Source of the DNA: Bacteroidaceae bacterium
Lineage (GTDB): Bacteria; Bacteroidota; Bacteroidia; Bacteroidales; Bacteroidaceae
Length of the DNA: 27,893 nucleotides
Assembly (NCBI GenBank): GCA_024695315.1
Contig: JAILIJ010000027.1
Span: 1-27,893 of the forward strand
Direction: 5' to 3'
Position 1 is the stretch's first letter, and each line of letters starts with the position of its first letter. The position numbers and the translations under genes were made by a program. Shown here in pieces: positions 16,819 to 25,300 of the stretch. The notes under the pieces are model-generated. The model had not been told where the DNA came from, did no database searches, and saw nothing but the letters and a program-made list of their open reading frames with translations.

Positions 16819-17868
16819 TTATGAAAGTTTGATGATCTGATTCAAGCTAAGAATTGAATTTTTCTTAATCTTGTTGATTCGGCAGAGTTTGTCAACAGAA
16901 GTGTGGTAGCGTTTTGCTATGCTTGAAAGTGTGTCTCCGCTTTTTACTCTATGAGTAGTAGCAGAAGTAGTTGTTGGGCGCTTCTTTGCATTTTTTGCAT
17001 CGCTATCGTTGAGGGAAGCGGTATTGTTCATAGACTCAGTCTGTTGAGCCTCCGCAGTTGCAAGTTCTGAAATACCTGATGATGTGAGAATTGAGCCTTC
17101 TCGTAGAGCGACCTCATTTTCCATCTGTTCGATGTTCATTTCGTCCTCTACTCCCTTAGTCATAGCTTTGTTATTGCAAACGTAGAAATCAGCTGTGACG
17201 TCCTGTTTTTCGAAGTCGAACATGAAAGCTGGGTCGATAGGTTCGCCCAAGAGTCGAGTTTCGAAATGCAGATGTGAGCCGTATGAGCGTCCTGTATTTC
17301 CGCCGAGTCCGATTATATCTCCAGCTTTAACAATCTGGTCTTTGTCTACAAGAATTTTGCTAAGGTGTCCGTAGAGTGTTTCGAGTCCATTTGGGTGACG
17401 GATAACTACATGATATCCGTAGCCTCTTCTTTCGAATTTAGTGATACGTATTTTGCCATCAAATGCAGCTCTAATAGTATCGCCAATATATACTTTCACA
17501 TCAATTCCTTCGTGCTGCTTGTGCCAGCGACGTCCGAAATTTGATGTAACCTTTCTGCTTGTTGTAGGCATGCAGAATCCTCTTAAATCGACTTTGAAAT
17601 TTGCAGGAACGTGTCCTGTTACTGCTCTCAGATAGTCTTGTCTCCAGTCTGTATAAATGTCAGAAGCTGGATTTTGAAGGTCTACTTTAAGTGTGTGTGT
17701 AATTCTTACATCCCTAATTTCTTTTAGTCTTTTGTCTGATGGAGCTTGGCTTGCTATGAGATCTTGAGCAAAAGAGCTCACCGATGTCATTGTGAGGAGA
17801 GCAACTCCGATAAATTTTCTTGTTCTATAAAAATCCACTGGTAAGAAGTTTTTATGTTCTATATTCAT
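16819..17868 (-). CDS. M23 metallopeptidase with C-terminal LysM domain
   Basis: Exported peptidoglycan endopeptidase or envelope regulator of 349 residues. ATG at 17868 is chosen because it gives a signal peptide (RTRKFIGVALLTMTSVSSFAQ); the longer frame from 17973 overlaps ndk and lacks one. The M23 domain (about 105-215) has its zinc ligands: His 119 and Asp 123 in HEGIDV, and His 201 in SHLHFE, with YGHLS between. A polar linker follows, then one LysM (about 306-349: HRVKSGDTLSSIAKRYHTS) for glycan binding. It is 52 bases after ndk and probably transcribed with it; TATATTCG at 17898-17905 could be an extra -7 box but has no -33. Confidence 0.93.
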   Translation of the reverse strand: MNIEHKNFLPVDFYRTRKFIGVALLTMTSVSSFAQDLIASQAPSDKRLKEIRDVRITHTLKVDLQNPASDIYTDWRQDYLRAVTGHVPANFKVDLRGFCMPTTSRKVTSNFGRRWHKQHEGIDVKVYIGDTIRAAFDGKIRITKFERRGYGYHVVIRHPNGLETLYGHLSKILVDKDQIVKAGDIIGLGGNTGRSYGSHLHFETRLLGEPIDPAFMFDFEKQDVTADFYVCNNKAMTKGVEDEMNIEQMENEVALREGSILTSSGISELATAEAQQTESMNNTASLNDSDAKNAKKRPTTTSATTHRVKSGDTLSSIAKRYHTSVDKLCRINKIKKNSILSLNQIIKLS

Positions 17869-17920
17869 TCTACAAAAATTCTCTTTTTGGCAGAAGACGA
17901 ATATATCAACTATAATAGTA

Positions 17921-18382
17921 TTAATACTCGTCGTTTGCGTAGAGGTATTGGAAAACACCTGGGGTGTAATCAAATATTTCCTCTGGCTTAAAGAATCTAT
18001 TGAGTTCTATAACTGCATTTTCTGGAGAGTCAGACGTGTGTATGATATTCTCTTGGAAACTCATACCGAAGTCGCCTCTTATAGTGCCAGGAGCCGCTTT
18101 ACGGCTGTTGGTACTACCTGTCATATTTCTAACTGTCTCGACAGCATCGACACCTTCATAGCAGCAACAAATTACCGGTGATGCCATCATAGAATTTTTA
18201 ATTCTTTGGAAGAAAGGCTTATTTGCTAGATGTGCATAGTGCTCGTTAAGCAATTCGTCGGTCAGTTGCATCATTTTCATACCCGCAAGACGTAATCCCT
18301 TACGCTCAAAACGAGAAGTTACTTCACCCACAATAGCGCGCTGAACAGCGCATGGCTTTAATATGACAAGTGTTTTTTCCAT
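17921..18382 (-). CDS. ndk: Nucleoside diphosphate kinase
   Basis: Cytoplasmic enzyme that transfers the terminal phosphate between nucleoside triphosphates and diphosphates. The 153 residues cover the whole fold: MEKTLVILKPCAVQR at the N-terminus, the NMTGSTNSRKAAPGTIRGDF nucleotide-binding part, and the active-site loop NIIHTSDS with phospho-accepting His 115. The residue after His is Thr where many family members have Gly; related Bacteroidetes enzymes also vary there. It has a near-perfect promoter (18497-18528) and an unusually structured leader of about 110 bases. Confidence 0.97.
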   Translation of the reverse strand: MEKTLVILKPCAVQRAIVGEVTSRFERKGLRLAGMKMMQLTDELLNEHYAHLANKPFFQRIKNSMMASPVICCCYEGVDAVETVRNMTGSTNSRKAAPGTIRGDFGMSFQENIIHTSDSPENAVIELNRFFKPEEIFDYTPGVFQYLYANDEY

Positions 18383-18423
18383 TTATTCCAGTTATTTCTC
18401 TCTAATTCAATTCTTCGGAAATA

Positions 18424-18486
18424 AACCATTAATAATGGTTCTGGTTTCGATATTTATCTAAAGGTTGTTTCTGATATTTATCTAAA
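18424..18486 (-). other. Structured leader upstream of ndk: hairpin plus direct repeat
   Basis: Between the ndk promoter and start codon there is a 7-base-pair hairpin (AACCATT 18424-18430, loop AAT, AATGGTT 18434-18440) and two identical copies of the 14-mer GATATTTATCTAAA at 18449-18462 and 18473-18486 (plus-strand spelling), 24 bases apart. The function is unknown; it could bind a regulator or shape the messenger 5' end. Confidence 0.55.
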
Positions 18487-18496
18487 CTTCCGGTTG

Positions 18497-18528
18497 CAAA
18501 GTTAGTGTTTTCATTTATTGAAAGCAAA
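18497..18528 (-). promoter_or_regulatory. Promoter of the ndk-M23 unit
   Basis: On the minus strand TTTG (18525-18528), exactly 20 bases, then TAACTTTG (18497-18504): a full match to the Bacteroidetes housekeeping promoter consensus. Confidence 0.8.
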
Positions 18529-18587
18529 TTACTCGGAAGAAATTTTGTAAATTTTTGCATTTTTCCATGAAAACGCGGTAAAAATCG

Positions 18588-18776
18588 TCAATGTTCGAGT
18601 ATTTTTTGGACATCGTTCTCAACTTTTGTAAGTTTTTCCTTACAAACATTTATAAGTTCCTTAGCCTCTTTTAAGTTTGCTGCTAGCGAGTCGATATCCA
18701 TTTCTCCGCTTTCCACTTTTCGAGTTATTTCTTCAATCCTTTTGATTGCCTGTTCGTATGTTATTTTTTCTTTCAT
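18588..18776 (-). CDS. xseB: Exonuclease VII small subunit
   Basis: Helical protein of 62 residues that assembles with XseA to form exonuclease VII, which degrades single-stranded DNA from both ends. It shows the family pattern: TYEQAIKRIEEITRKVESGE, then a second helix with LKEAKELINVCKEKLTKVE. Its ATG overlaps the xseA stop codon as ATGA at 18773-18776, so the two are translationally coupled. No terminator could be seen in the 83 bases between its stop and the ndk promoter. Confidence 0.93.
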   Translation of the reverse strand: MKEKITYEQAIKRIEEITRKVESGEMDIDSLAANLKEAKELINVCKEKLTKVENDVQKILEH

Positions 18777-20062
18777 TCTGCTATTGATTTTATTGTGCCA
18801 TTGGCAAACGTAGTGTCGAGCACATCTCCTTTTTTTATAGATGAGGCATCCTTCACGACTTTTCCGTTGGTACGTGTTATTGTGAATCCTAATTGTAGTA
18901 TACGCTCTGGAGCGGCGTTTTTTATTTTGTTTTCAAAGACTTCAAGCTTATTTTTTTCTTTATCCAACAACGAACGAGACAAAAGAGTCAGTTGTTGTTC
19001 AAGGAGTTCAGTATGGCTTTTATCTTTCATTATTTGTTGGGTCATTCTGTTGTGCATATAGGCCATCAGACGTTCCATTTTGGCTTCTTCTCTTAATTTC
19101 AGATTTGTGAATAGAGAAGGAAGTTTATTTGTTGCCAGTTGCAGTCTTTTTTTCTCGTTGAAAAGAATATTAGAAGTTGTTTGCGTTATCTTTTCTGCCA
19201 ATTCTTCCACATAATCCAGTTCCTCTTCCTGGTGATGGATGAGAAATTCTGCGGCTGCGGTTGGTGTTTTTACCCTTGTGTGAGCAATCATGTCGAGAAC
19301 GGTAAAGTCTCGTTCGTGTCCAATACCTGTTATTATTGGTAGAGGGAACTGTGCCACATTTTCAGCAAGTTCAAGTGTGTCAAATCCTGATAGGTCAGAG
19401 GTTGCTCCACCACCTCTAATAATAACTACGGCATCCCAGCGGTTCAGGTTTGAAGCAATCTTATCTAATGCTGCAATTATTGTTGGTTCGACATCTTTTC
19501 CCTGCATAACTGCGGGAAAGAGTTTGGTGAAAAACGCAAGTTTACGTTTGTTATTTTCGAGTTGGTTACAGAAATCTCCGTATCCAGCGGCTCCTTCGGC
19601 AGAGATGACAGCAATACGTTGTAAGAGTCGTGGTAGTTGTAGCTCCTTATTCATGTTATCCACTCCTTCAGCCTTCAGCTGTTCGAGAATCTCTTTTCGT
19701 TTGCGTGCAATATCTCCCAAAGTGTAAGTCGGGTCTATGTCCACAACGTTGAGTGAATATCCATATAATTCATGAAACGTAACTTGTACCTTTACCAGCA
19801 CTTTCATTCCTGGAGAGAGAGTCTGTCCTGTTGTCTGTTGGAAATATTGACTGAGAATCATCCATTTGTTTGCCCAGATTTGTCCGCGTGCTTTGGCAAT
19901 AAGTCCATTTCCATTTTGCTCCTTTTGGGCAAATTCAATATAGCAATGCCTGTTGATTCTAAGTTCGCTTATTTCTGCATGAATCCAGTATTCGTCGCAC
20001 ATTGTAAGTTCCAAGGTGCGACGAACAAGATTGTTGAGTTCGTATAATGATAATGACTCCAT
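18773..20062 (-). CDS. xseA: Exonuclease VII large subunit
   Basis: Catalytic subunit of exonuclease VII, 429 residues. The start is ATG at 20062 (MESLSLYELNNLVRR), which matches the family N-terminus; the frame could be extended to a TTG at 20080 but without support. An OB-fold comes first (EYWIHAEISELRINRHCYIEF), then the catalytic region with VISAEGAAGYGDF, VVIIRGGGATSDLSGFD (about 217-228) and PIITGIGHERDFTVLD, TRVKTPTAAAEFLI, then a long coiled coil and a short C-terminal cap. The coupled xseB gene follows directly. The 212-base upstream gap holds an 11-base repeat array and no clear promoter. Confidence 0.96.
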   Translation of the reverse strand: MESLSLYELNNLVRRTLELTMCDEYWIHAEISELRINRHCYIEFAQKEQNGNGLIAKARGQIWANKWMILSQYFQQTTGQTLSPGMKVLVKVQVTFHELYGYSLNVVDIDPTYTLGDIARKRKEILEQLKAEGVDNMNKELQLPRLLQRIAVISAEGAAGYGDFCNQLENNKRKLAFFTKLFPAVMQGKDVEPTIIAALDKIASNLNRWDAVVIIRGGGATSDLSGFDTLELAENVAQFPLPIITGIGHERDFTVLDMIAHTRVKTPTAAAEFLIHHQEEELDYVEELAEKITQTTSNILFNEKKRLQLATNKLPSLFTNLKLREEAKMERLMAYMHNRMTQQIMKDKSHTELLEQQLTLLSRSLLDKEKNKLEVFENKIKNAAPERILQLGFTITRTNGKVVKDASSIKKGDVLDTTFANGTIKSIAE

Positions 20063-20107
20063 GCAGTTTATTTTTAACAATTACTTTTTGACGATAAGAG
20101 GTAATAG

Positions 20108-20136
20108 CGTTTTTATTAAGTTGAAGTTTAAAAACG
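20108..20136. other. AT-rich inverted repeat in the xseA leader region
   Basis: CGTTTTTA (20108-20115) and TAAAAACG (20129-20136) form perfect 8-base arms around a 13-base loop. It lies between the xseA start and the 11-base repeats. It has no clean T-tract in the direction of transcription, so it is listed as a possible structure rather than a terminator. Confidence 0.35.
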
Positions 20137-20157
20137 AGCTTTTTCTAATAAAAAAAT

Positions 20158-20212
20158 GCTTCGTTAATCCTTCGTATTACCTTCGTATGTCCTTCGTAAC
20201 AGGTTCGTATTA
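20158..20212. repeat. Five tandem 11-base direct repeats upstream of xseA
   Basis: Five consecutive 11-base units start at 20158, 20169, 20180, 20191 and 20202: GCTTCGTTAAT, CCTTCGTATTA, CCTTCGTATGT, CCTTCGTAACA, GGTTCGTATTA. The core is cTTCGTA (minus strand TACGAAg). The period is constant while bases at the unit ends vary, and it is close to one helical turn. The array lies between the protease stop codon (20275) and the xseA start (20062). The rest of that gap holds AT-rich sequence with no recognised gene. Confidence 0.75.
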
Positions 20213-20274
20213 ACTTTTTAACTATTTTCAAGTCCTCTTATTAACATTTCTTTTTAATCATCGAAAGACAAATA

Positions 20275-21672
20275 TTATTTATTCTTTTCAATTACCTTGC
20301 CCAATTCCAGCGCTTTCATGAAATCAGGTATTCCATATCCATAGATATTGTTAGGATGCTCAGCGTAGTGTCCGCTTTTACGTATGATATCCATTATTTC
20401 ATACGCGTTGAGTTTTGGTAGAGCCTGCCACAAGCAAGTGACCATACCAGAAAGGATAGGGGAAGAAAAAGAAGTTCCGTTGGCATGAGTAGTATGACCT
20501 GTAATATTCATTACGCAAGCCCTTCCCCCCATGGCGCAAACGTCAGGTTTTATTCTTCCATCCTCAGTATTTCCTACCGAAGAGAATCGAGTGTTCACTC
20601 CGATGTCGTCAACTGCTCCAACAGCGAGAATGTCAGAAGCGTCGGCAGGTACGCCGATTTTTTTCCAGTAGTCGTTGCCTTCATTTCCCGCGCTATTGCA
20701 GAGTATGATACCTTTAGCGGCAAGCATAGAGGCCGAACGCGAGTTAAGATGTGTTTTGCCATCCAGTTCCCAGTATTTTACGGAAGTCTTCAAGTCGTCG
20801 TTGAAGAGAGCGTATCCAAGTGAAGAATTGATGACGTCAACGCCCACGCTGTCAGCAAATTCTACAGCTGCAGCCCAGTTATCTTCCTCTACGATTTGTT
20901 CTGTATTTGTTTCTTCGCTACGTAGAAGCCAGAAAGAAGCATCAGGAGCTGTTCCCACGAACACATTTTTATCGTTCATGCCTATACATGAAAGAACTTG
21001 CATTCCGTGCTTATGTTGCTCAAACATGTTTTCTTCAGGATTCACGAAATCATGTGTGCCGATGACTTTTATTTTTTTAATGGCAGGAATGATATCTGCA
21101 TTATGGAATCCTCCGTCGATAACGGCTATGGTCATACCTTTTCCTTTGTATCCAAGATCGTGTAGGCTAATACCGTTCATCAGTTTTATTTGGTCGTAGC
21201 CATTACCGTAGATTGAAGAGTCAACTTTCACTTCAGCCATTTTGTCGAGTTTCTTCACTCGGCTCTGTTTAGTCATAGGCTTGGATACGAAGTATTTTCT
21301 ACCAACGAGTTGCACTTTATCAACGAAGTTAAGGTTACGTATTGTGGCGATACATGATGTGTCCTTTGTGCCCACAACGAGAGTATTATTCCATTTGCTT
21401 CGGTTCATGATTCTGACGCAAGTATTTTTTATCTCCTGTACGTATGCACTAGTGAGTGGGAGGTCAGTTTCATCTATTTTTATATTTTGTTTTTTCCTTC
21501 TCTCCAAAGCTTTTTTTGAGAGAAACTTTTCAGGTTCCTCGATAGAGAAATCGTTATTCTTTTTATCCTTTAATGTTATCCTATATCTATAAAAAGTTAT
21601 GCTGTCATTATTTTCAGCAAAGATATTAGTAGATGAAAAAAAAGATAAGAGACATAAGAGAATATATTTCAT
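20275..21672 (-). CDS. Secreted subtilisin-like serine protease (S8)
   Basis: Exported protease of 465 residues with a signal peptide (MKYILLCLLSFFSSTNIFA). Residues about 20-150 form a prodomain-like region (YRITLKDKKNNDFS, then FLSKKALERRKKQ), a feature of Bacteroidetes S8 proteins. The catalytic triad is intact: Asp 186 in VIDGGFH, His 222 in KHGMQV, Ser 401 in GTSFSSP, with the oxyanion Asn in NSAGNEG. There is no type IX sorting domain at the C-terminus, so a periplasmic or inner-facing location is plausible. Its ATG overlaps the stop of the preceding gene (ATGA at 21669-21672), tying it to the sprA unit. Substrate unknown. Confidence 0.92.
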   Translation of the reverse strand: MKYILLCLLSFFSSTNIFAENNDSITFYRYRITLKDKKNNDFSIEEPEKFLSKKALERRKKQNIKIDETDLPLTSAYVQEIKNTCVRIMNRSKWNNTLVVGTKDTSCIATIRNLNFVDKVQLVGRKYFVSKPMTKQSRVKKLDKMAEVKVDSSIYGNGYDQIKLMNGISLHDLGYKGKGMTIAVIDGGFHNADIIPAIKKIKVIGTHDFVNPEENMFEQHKHGMQVLSCIGMNDKNVFVGTAPDASFWLLRSEETNTEQIVEEDNWAAAVEFADSVGVDVINSSLGYALFNDDLKTSVKYWELDGKTHLNSRSASMLAAKGIILCNSAGNEGNDYWKKIGVPADASDILAVGAVDDIGVNTRFSSVGNTEDGRIKPDVCAMGGRACVMNITGHTTHANGTSFSSPILSGMVTCLWQALPKLNAYEIMDIIRKSGHYAEHPNNIYGYGIPDFMKALELGKVIEKNK

Positions 21673-22361
21673 AATTTAGGTCTTTTGCCAAGTAAAACAT
21701 TCAAGAAATTGTCGTAGTTACGTTCAATGTAGCTCAGTTCGTACCTCTCTATGTTCAGAGACTTAGGACATTTCACATCATTCAGATCGAAATATTCCTT
21801 CATGATGTATGCCATATTGAGCGACATGTCATCTTTTTTCTTAATGATAAAAAGACAGCATTTGCCAATCAGCTCCTTACTCTCGTGATGATGACACAGA
21901 GTTTTGAACAGCATATAATAAACTATTGGCGAGTTATGTTTAAGTAAAACCGCTATTCGTGTTCTGTAGTCAACATTAAAGGCTTCGAATAAAGACTCTA
22001 TTTGCCTTTCCTGCGTTAGTATCGGAATGAGAATATTCATGAGGCTTACGATGGCCTCAGGATATTGGCTGTGCAAATATAGTGATAATTGTTTTATATG
22101 TTCATTATTGAAATCGATTATTTCATCTTGTGCCAACCTTTCTGCTGCTGTAGCGCAAGCTAAGAAAGCCGCTTTCTTATATTTTATAAGGTGTAGGTAA
22201 GTATTCCAAAAGTCATCATTAGTAAGGGAAGGTAGAATTTTCTTTCTCAACTGAGTTTGTATACGTCGAAAGTCCAGAATGTTCATTCTGGACATGTATA
22301 GCTTCATACCCTCCCAGTCATGATTGGCTATTGCGTTATAGACTAAATCTGTTGTGTTCAT
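21669..22361 (-). CDS. Unrecognised helical protein between sprA and the S8 protease
   Basis: I do not recognise a family for this 230-residue protein. It has no signal peptide and no convincing membrane segment, so it is probably cytoplasmic. It appears almost wholly alpha-helical, with repeated amphipathic stretches (DFWNTYLHLIKYKKAAFLAC, then HIKQLSLYLHSQYPEAIVSL and FEAFNVDYRTRIAVLLKHNS), which may be a helical-repeat fold, and a basic end GKRPKL. It starts 12 bases after the sprA stop codon and overlaps the protease start by 4 bases, so all three are probably made from one transcript. The coupling suggests a link with type IX secretion or with the protease; this is inference from position only. 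Confidence 0.8.
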   Translation of the reverse strand: MNTTDLVYNAIANHDWEGMKLYMSRMNILDFRRIQTQLRKKILPSLTNDDFWNTYLHLIKYKKAAFLACATAAERLAQDEIIDFNNEHIKQLSLYLHSQYPEAIVSLMNILIPILTQERQIESLFEAFNVDYRTRIAVLLKHNSPIVYYMLFKTLCHHHESKELIGKCCLFIIKKKDDMSLNMAYIMKEYFDLNDVKCPKSLNIERYELSYIERNYDNFLNVLLGKRPKL

Positions 22362-22373
22362 AGTAGTAAAAAT

Positions 22374-25300
22374 TTATCTTGTCAGAGAGAATTTCATGCT
22401 TACTCCAAAGTCTGCTGTTGTAGTTGGGTATGAAGATGTAGAAACGAGAGGTACGCTTCTTTGCCAATCTATATATCCACTTAGAGTGAGCAGTTTTGAG
22501 AATGTGTAATCTGCCGTTATTGCAACCTTGTAGGCGGTATTTCCGCTTGTTGCAGTTGTTGTCTTTGTAGTAATATTTCTGTTGAGAGCGTTTTGCATTC
22601 TGTAAGAGAAGTCGCACCTCAAATTAAGGTCGTGACTTACTCCACCAACTCTGCTTGATGTTTTACTTTCACTCTTTTTATTTTTTCTCCTAGACTTAGA
22701 AGTGCTTTGAATCTTTTTAGCTCCGAAGAGTTCGACATCTTTAAGTTTGTATCCAAATCCGAAGACTATGTCATTTGAGAAACTTTCAGTGAGAGCCACA
22801 CTTGTCATGCTAAGGTTCAAAGTGCGCACTTTCTTATATTCGAGTTTCGTTGTCATTCCACTAAGGAAAGTCATGTCGACTCCGATGAGTGGAGAGAAAG
22901 CCTCGTTAATACTTACTGTAGATATATTGTACATAGAGCTTGGGATAGGATTGCCAGTTGTAACGTCTGTGATGAATCCCATATCGCCCATGTAGGCCAT
23001 GTAGCTTGAGTAAGTATTGTATGCTCCAACAGAGAATATGCTCTTGTAGGCATGGTTGATATTGAAGCTTCTAAAATGATCTGCGAACCATGGCAGTTTT
23101 GACAGTCCGCTATACTTTATGGTCCAGTTTGGAAGCATAGAGGTAAGAGTTGGGAATATGTTCAAAGAACTGCTATGTGCGTCCTTGCCGCAATAGGCTG
23201 CAAGGAAAGCAGGTATCATGACGTCGGCAGAATACATGTCAACACCTCCATTAGCGCTATTGTAAGCCTTGCCAGCAAATTCGCCTGCGCTAATAGGGTA
23301 GAAACTACTCTCATATTTCTTTTCCAATCTGCTTTGGAAGATAGGCAGATATTCAAGGAATTTGTTGAAAGGTTTAGAATGGTAGTTGTTATTGATATTT
23401 CCGCTGCTTTCGAATGCTGTTGAAGCGGATACAATTGTCATAGAGAAACTACCGCTTGCCGTAGTAGGCATGTCAGAATACATGAACTGAATGCTCTTAG
23501 ATTTATTGACCGTGCGGCTGGCGTTGAGGTCGATCTTCAGTTCCTCGATAGGCTCAAGGGAGAGCTTCATTTGCAAATCCTCAGAGGCATTTGTTGTGGC
23601 AGGAGTAGTTATGTTAGAGTCATTTTGCATGAGCCATCCGTTATCGGCAGCCTTATAAATATAGTCGTCTCCAACCATTCCGAAGGCAAAGCCGAGTCCT
23701 GGGGAAAGCATTCCGTTTACACCTTTTTGTCCGAAGGCATCACCTATTTCTGTCTTAAATCCAGGTAATGTAAGTGCATAACTATTTTTGTAAGATATGC
23801 TGGCATTACGGATAAGCATGAGGCCACGGGTGATTACTTGGGCTGTCTTATACCATGACTGGTTTTCGAGAGGCTCTTTTGCAACGACAGAAATCTTTAC
23901 AGGTATGGTGTCATGATTCTTAATCTTAATTGTATTGGCATCAACTTTAGTGTATTTTAAGTTATAAGACTTACCTTTTTTTGTTGTTGCTCTTACAATA
24001 ATACGCTTAGAATTTTGTCCGTGCTTGACTTCTGTAGCTGTGGAGTCATTTAGTGTAATCTCCTTAGTGAATCCTTTTGTCTTCTTAGACTTTTTATCAT
24101 CGGCATTATTCTTGTCTTTGTTTTCCTCATCTGCATTCTTATCTTTTTTGTTCTTCTTGTCATTTTTGTCAGTCTTTGAATTTTTCTTGTTTTTTGAATT
24201 ATTCTTAGACTTGTTGTTCTTGTTAGAAAAACGTTTTTCTACGTCGGCAAGGAATTTGACTTTTTTGTATATTGTCTCGAAATTAAACTTACCATTTATG
24301 TTGAGCACGCGGCTAGATGTGGCAGTATGTCCTAAGGAAGTTCCGTCTTCCAATTCAGTTCCTCTTGCCCAGTTGTAATGAGAGTTATATGAGGCATCAG
24401 AGCTAATCCATGCTAAGGCTGGAATTTTGCTGAATGGAACGGTATAAGAAGCACTGAATGAACTTGCGTATGTGAGCGGTCTACCAAGAGACATGAGGCT
24501 ACGTTTTACAGAATCTTTCCATGCTTCGTATCTGTCAGGGTAGAGGTCTTTATTAACCACAGTATATGGCTCTTCTATTTCTGCATGAGTAGTAGAAGTA
24601 TAGTTCATTTTAAGAGACTTGAACAAGTCCCATCGTATTGACAGGTCACGGCTCCATAGGATTTGGTCGGACCATGTGACAGGTAATTGTGTGCCTGCGT
24701 CTATGTCTCTTTCCTGAAACTCATAGTATGTACGGCTGATGTCCGTATTGAATGATATGTTTTGAGGGGCATAATTCAAGTTCTGAGCCTTGATGATACC
24801 CAACCATTCTGACTTGCCTTTCAAGTTCTTTAATGGCTCCCAAGTCTTGTATTCTGGTGAGTAATTATAAGAGAGTCCACCCTTCCAGTTTTGTTCATTC
24901 TCATATACTGTAGTCTCGCCTGTTTTGTACTTTTGACTATAGCTATAGCTAAATGCGAAGTTAGCTGGGTCGAAAGGTAATGGTTTACGGCTACGTAAGC
25001 CAGACTTCCAGTTTGACAAAGAGAAGTTTTTATTCCTTGTAACAGTCTCGGCCAAGCTTTTTAGAGAGTCTTTCTCCGCATTTGTCTTCAATTCGTTAAG
25101 TGCATCCTGAAGCAACATATCGGAGTCGAAAGGATTATATTTTGGTGAAATCTTATTCCAAGAATAAGAGTAGTAGAATGGCAGAGTAAGTTTCCAGTTG
25201 TCAGGGAAGAACTTGCCGAGTTCAAGCTGTGTCGTGATGCTCCATTCGTACAGGTTGTCATTCCTGCGCTGTGACACACTTTCTTCCAATCCTCCGAATC

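Noticed and set aside
17869..17973. N-terminal extension of the M23 peptidase to 17973
   Set aside because: It overlaps ndk and would place the signal peptide internally.
19290..19727. Plus-strand reading frame of 145 codons
   Set aside because: Antisense to xseA, no family features; xseA motifs are complete on the other strand.
20158..20212. CRISPR array
   Set aside because: The units are 11 bases and contiguous, with no spacers and no cas genes in the window.
20675..21199. Plus-strand reading frame of 174 codons
   Set aside because: It lies wholly antisense to the S8 protease gene, has no recognisable domain, and the protease has an intact catalytic triad.
24025..24378. Plus-strand reading frame with a Phe/Leu/Ser-rich, membrane-like product
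   Set aside because: It is the complement of the Lys/Asn-rich part of sprA; its hydrophobic look is a by-product of AAA/AAG/AAC codons read backwards.
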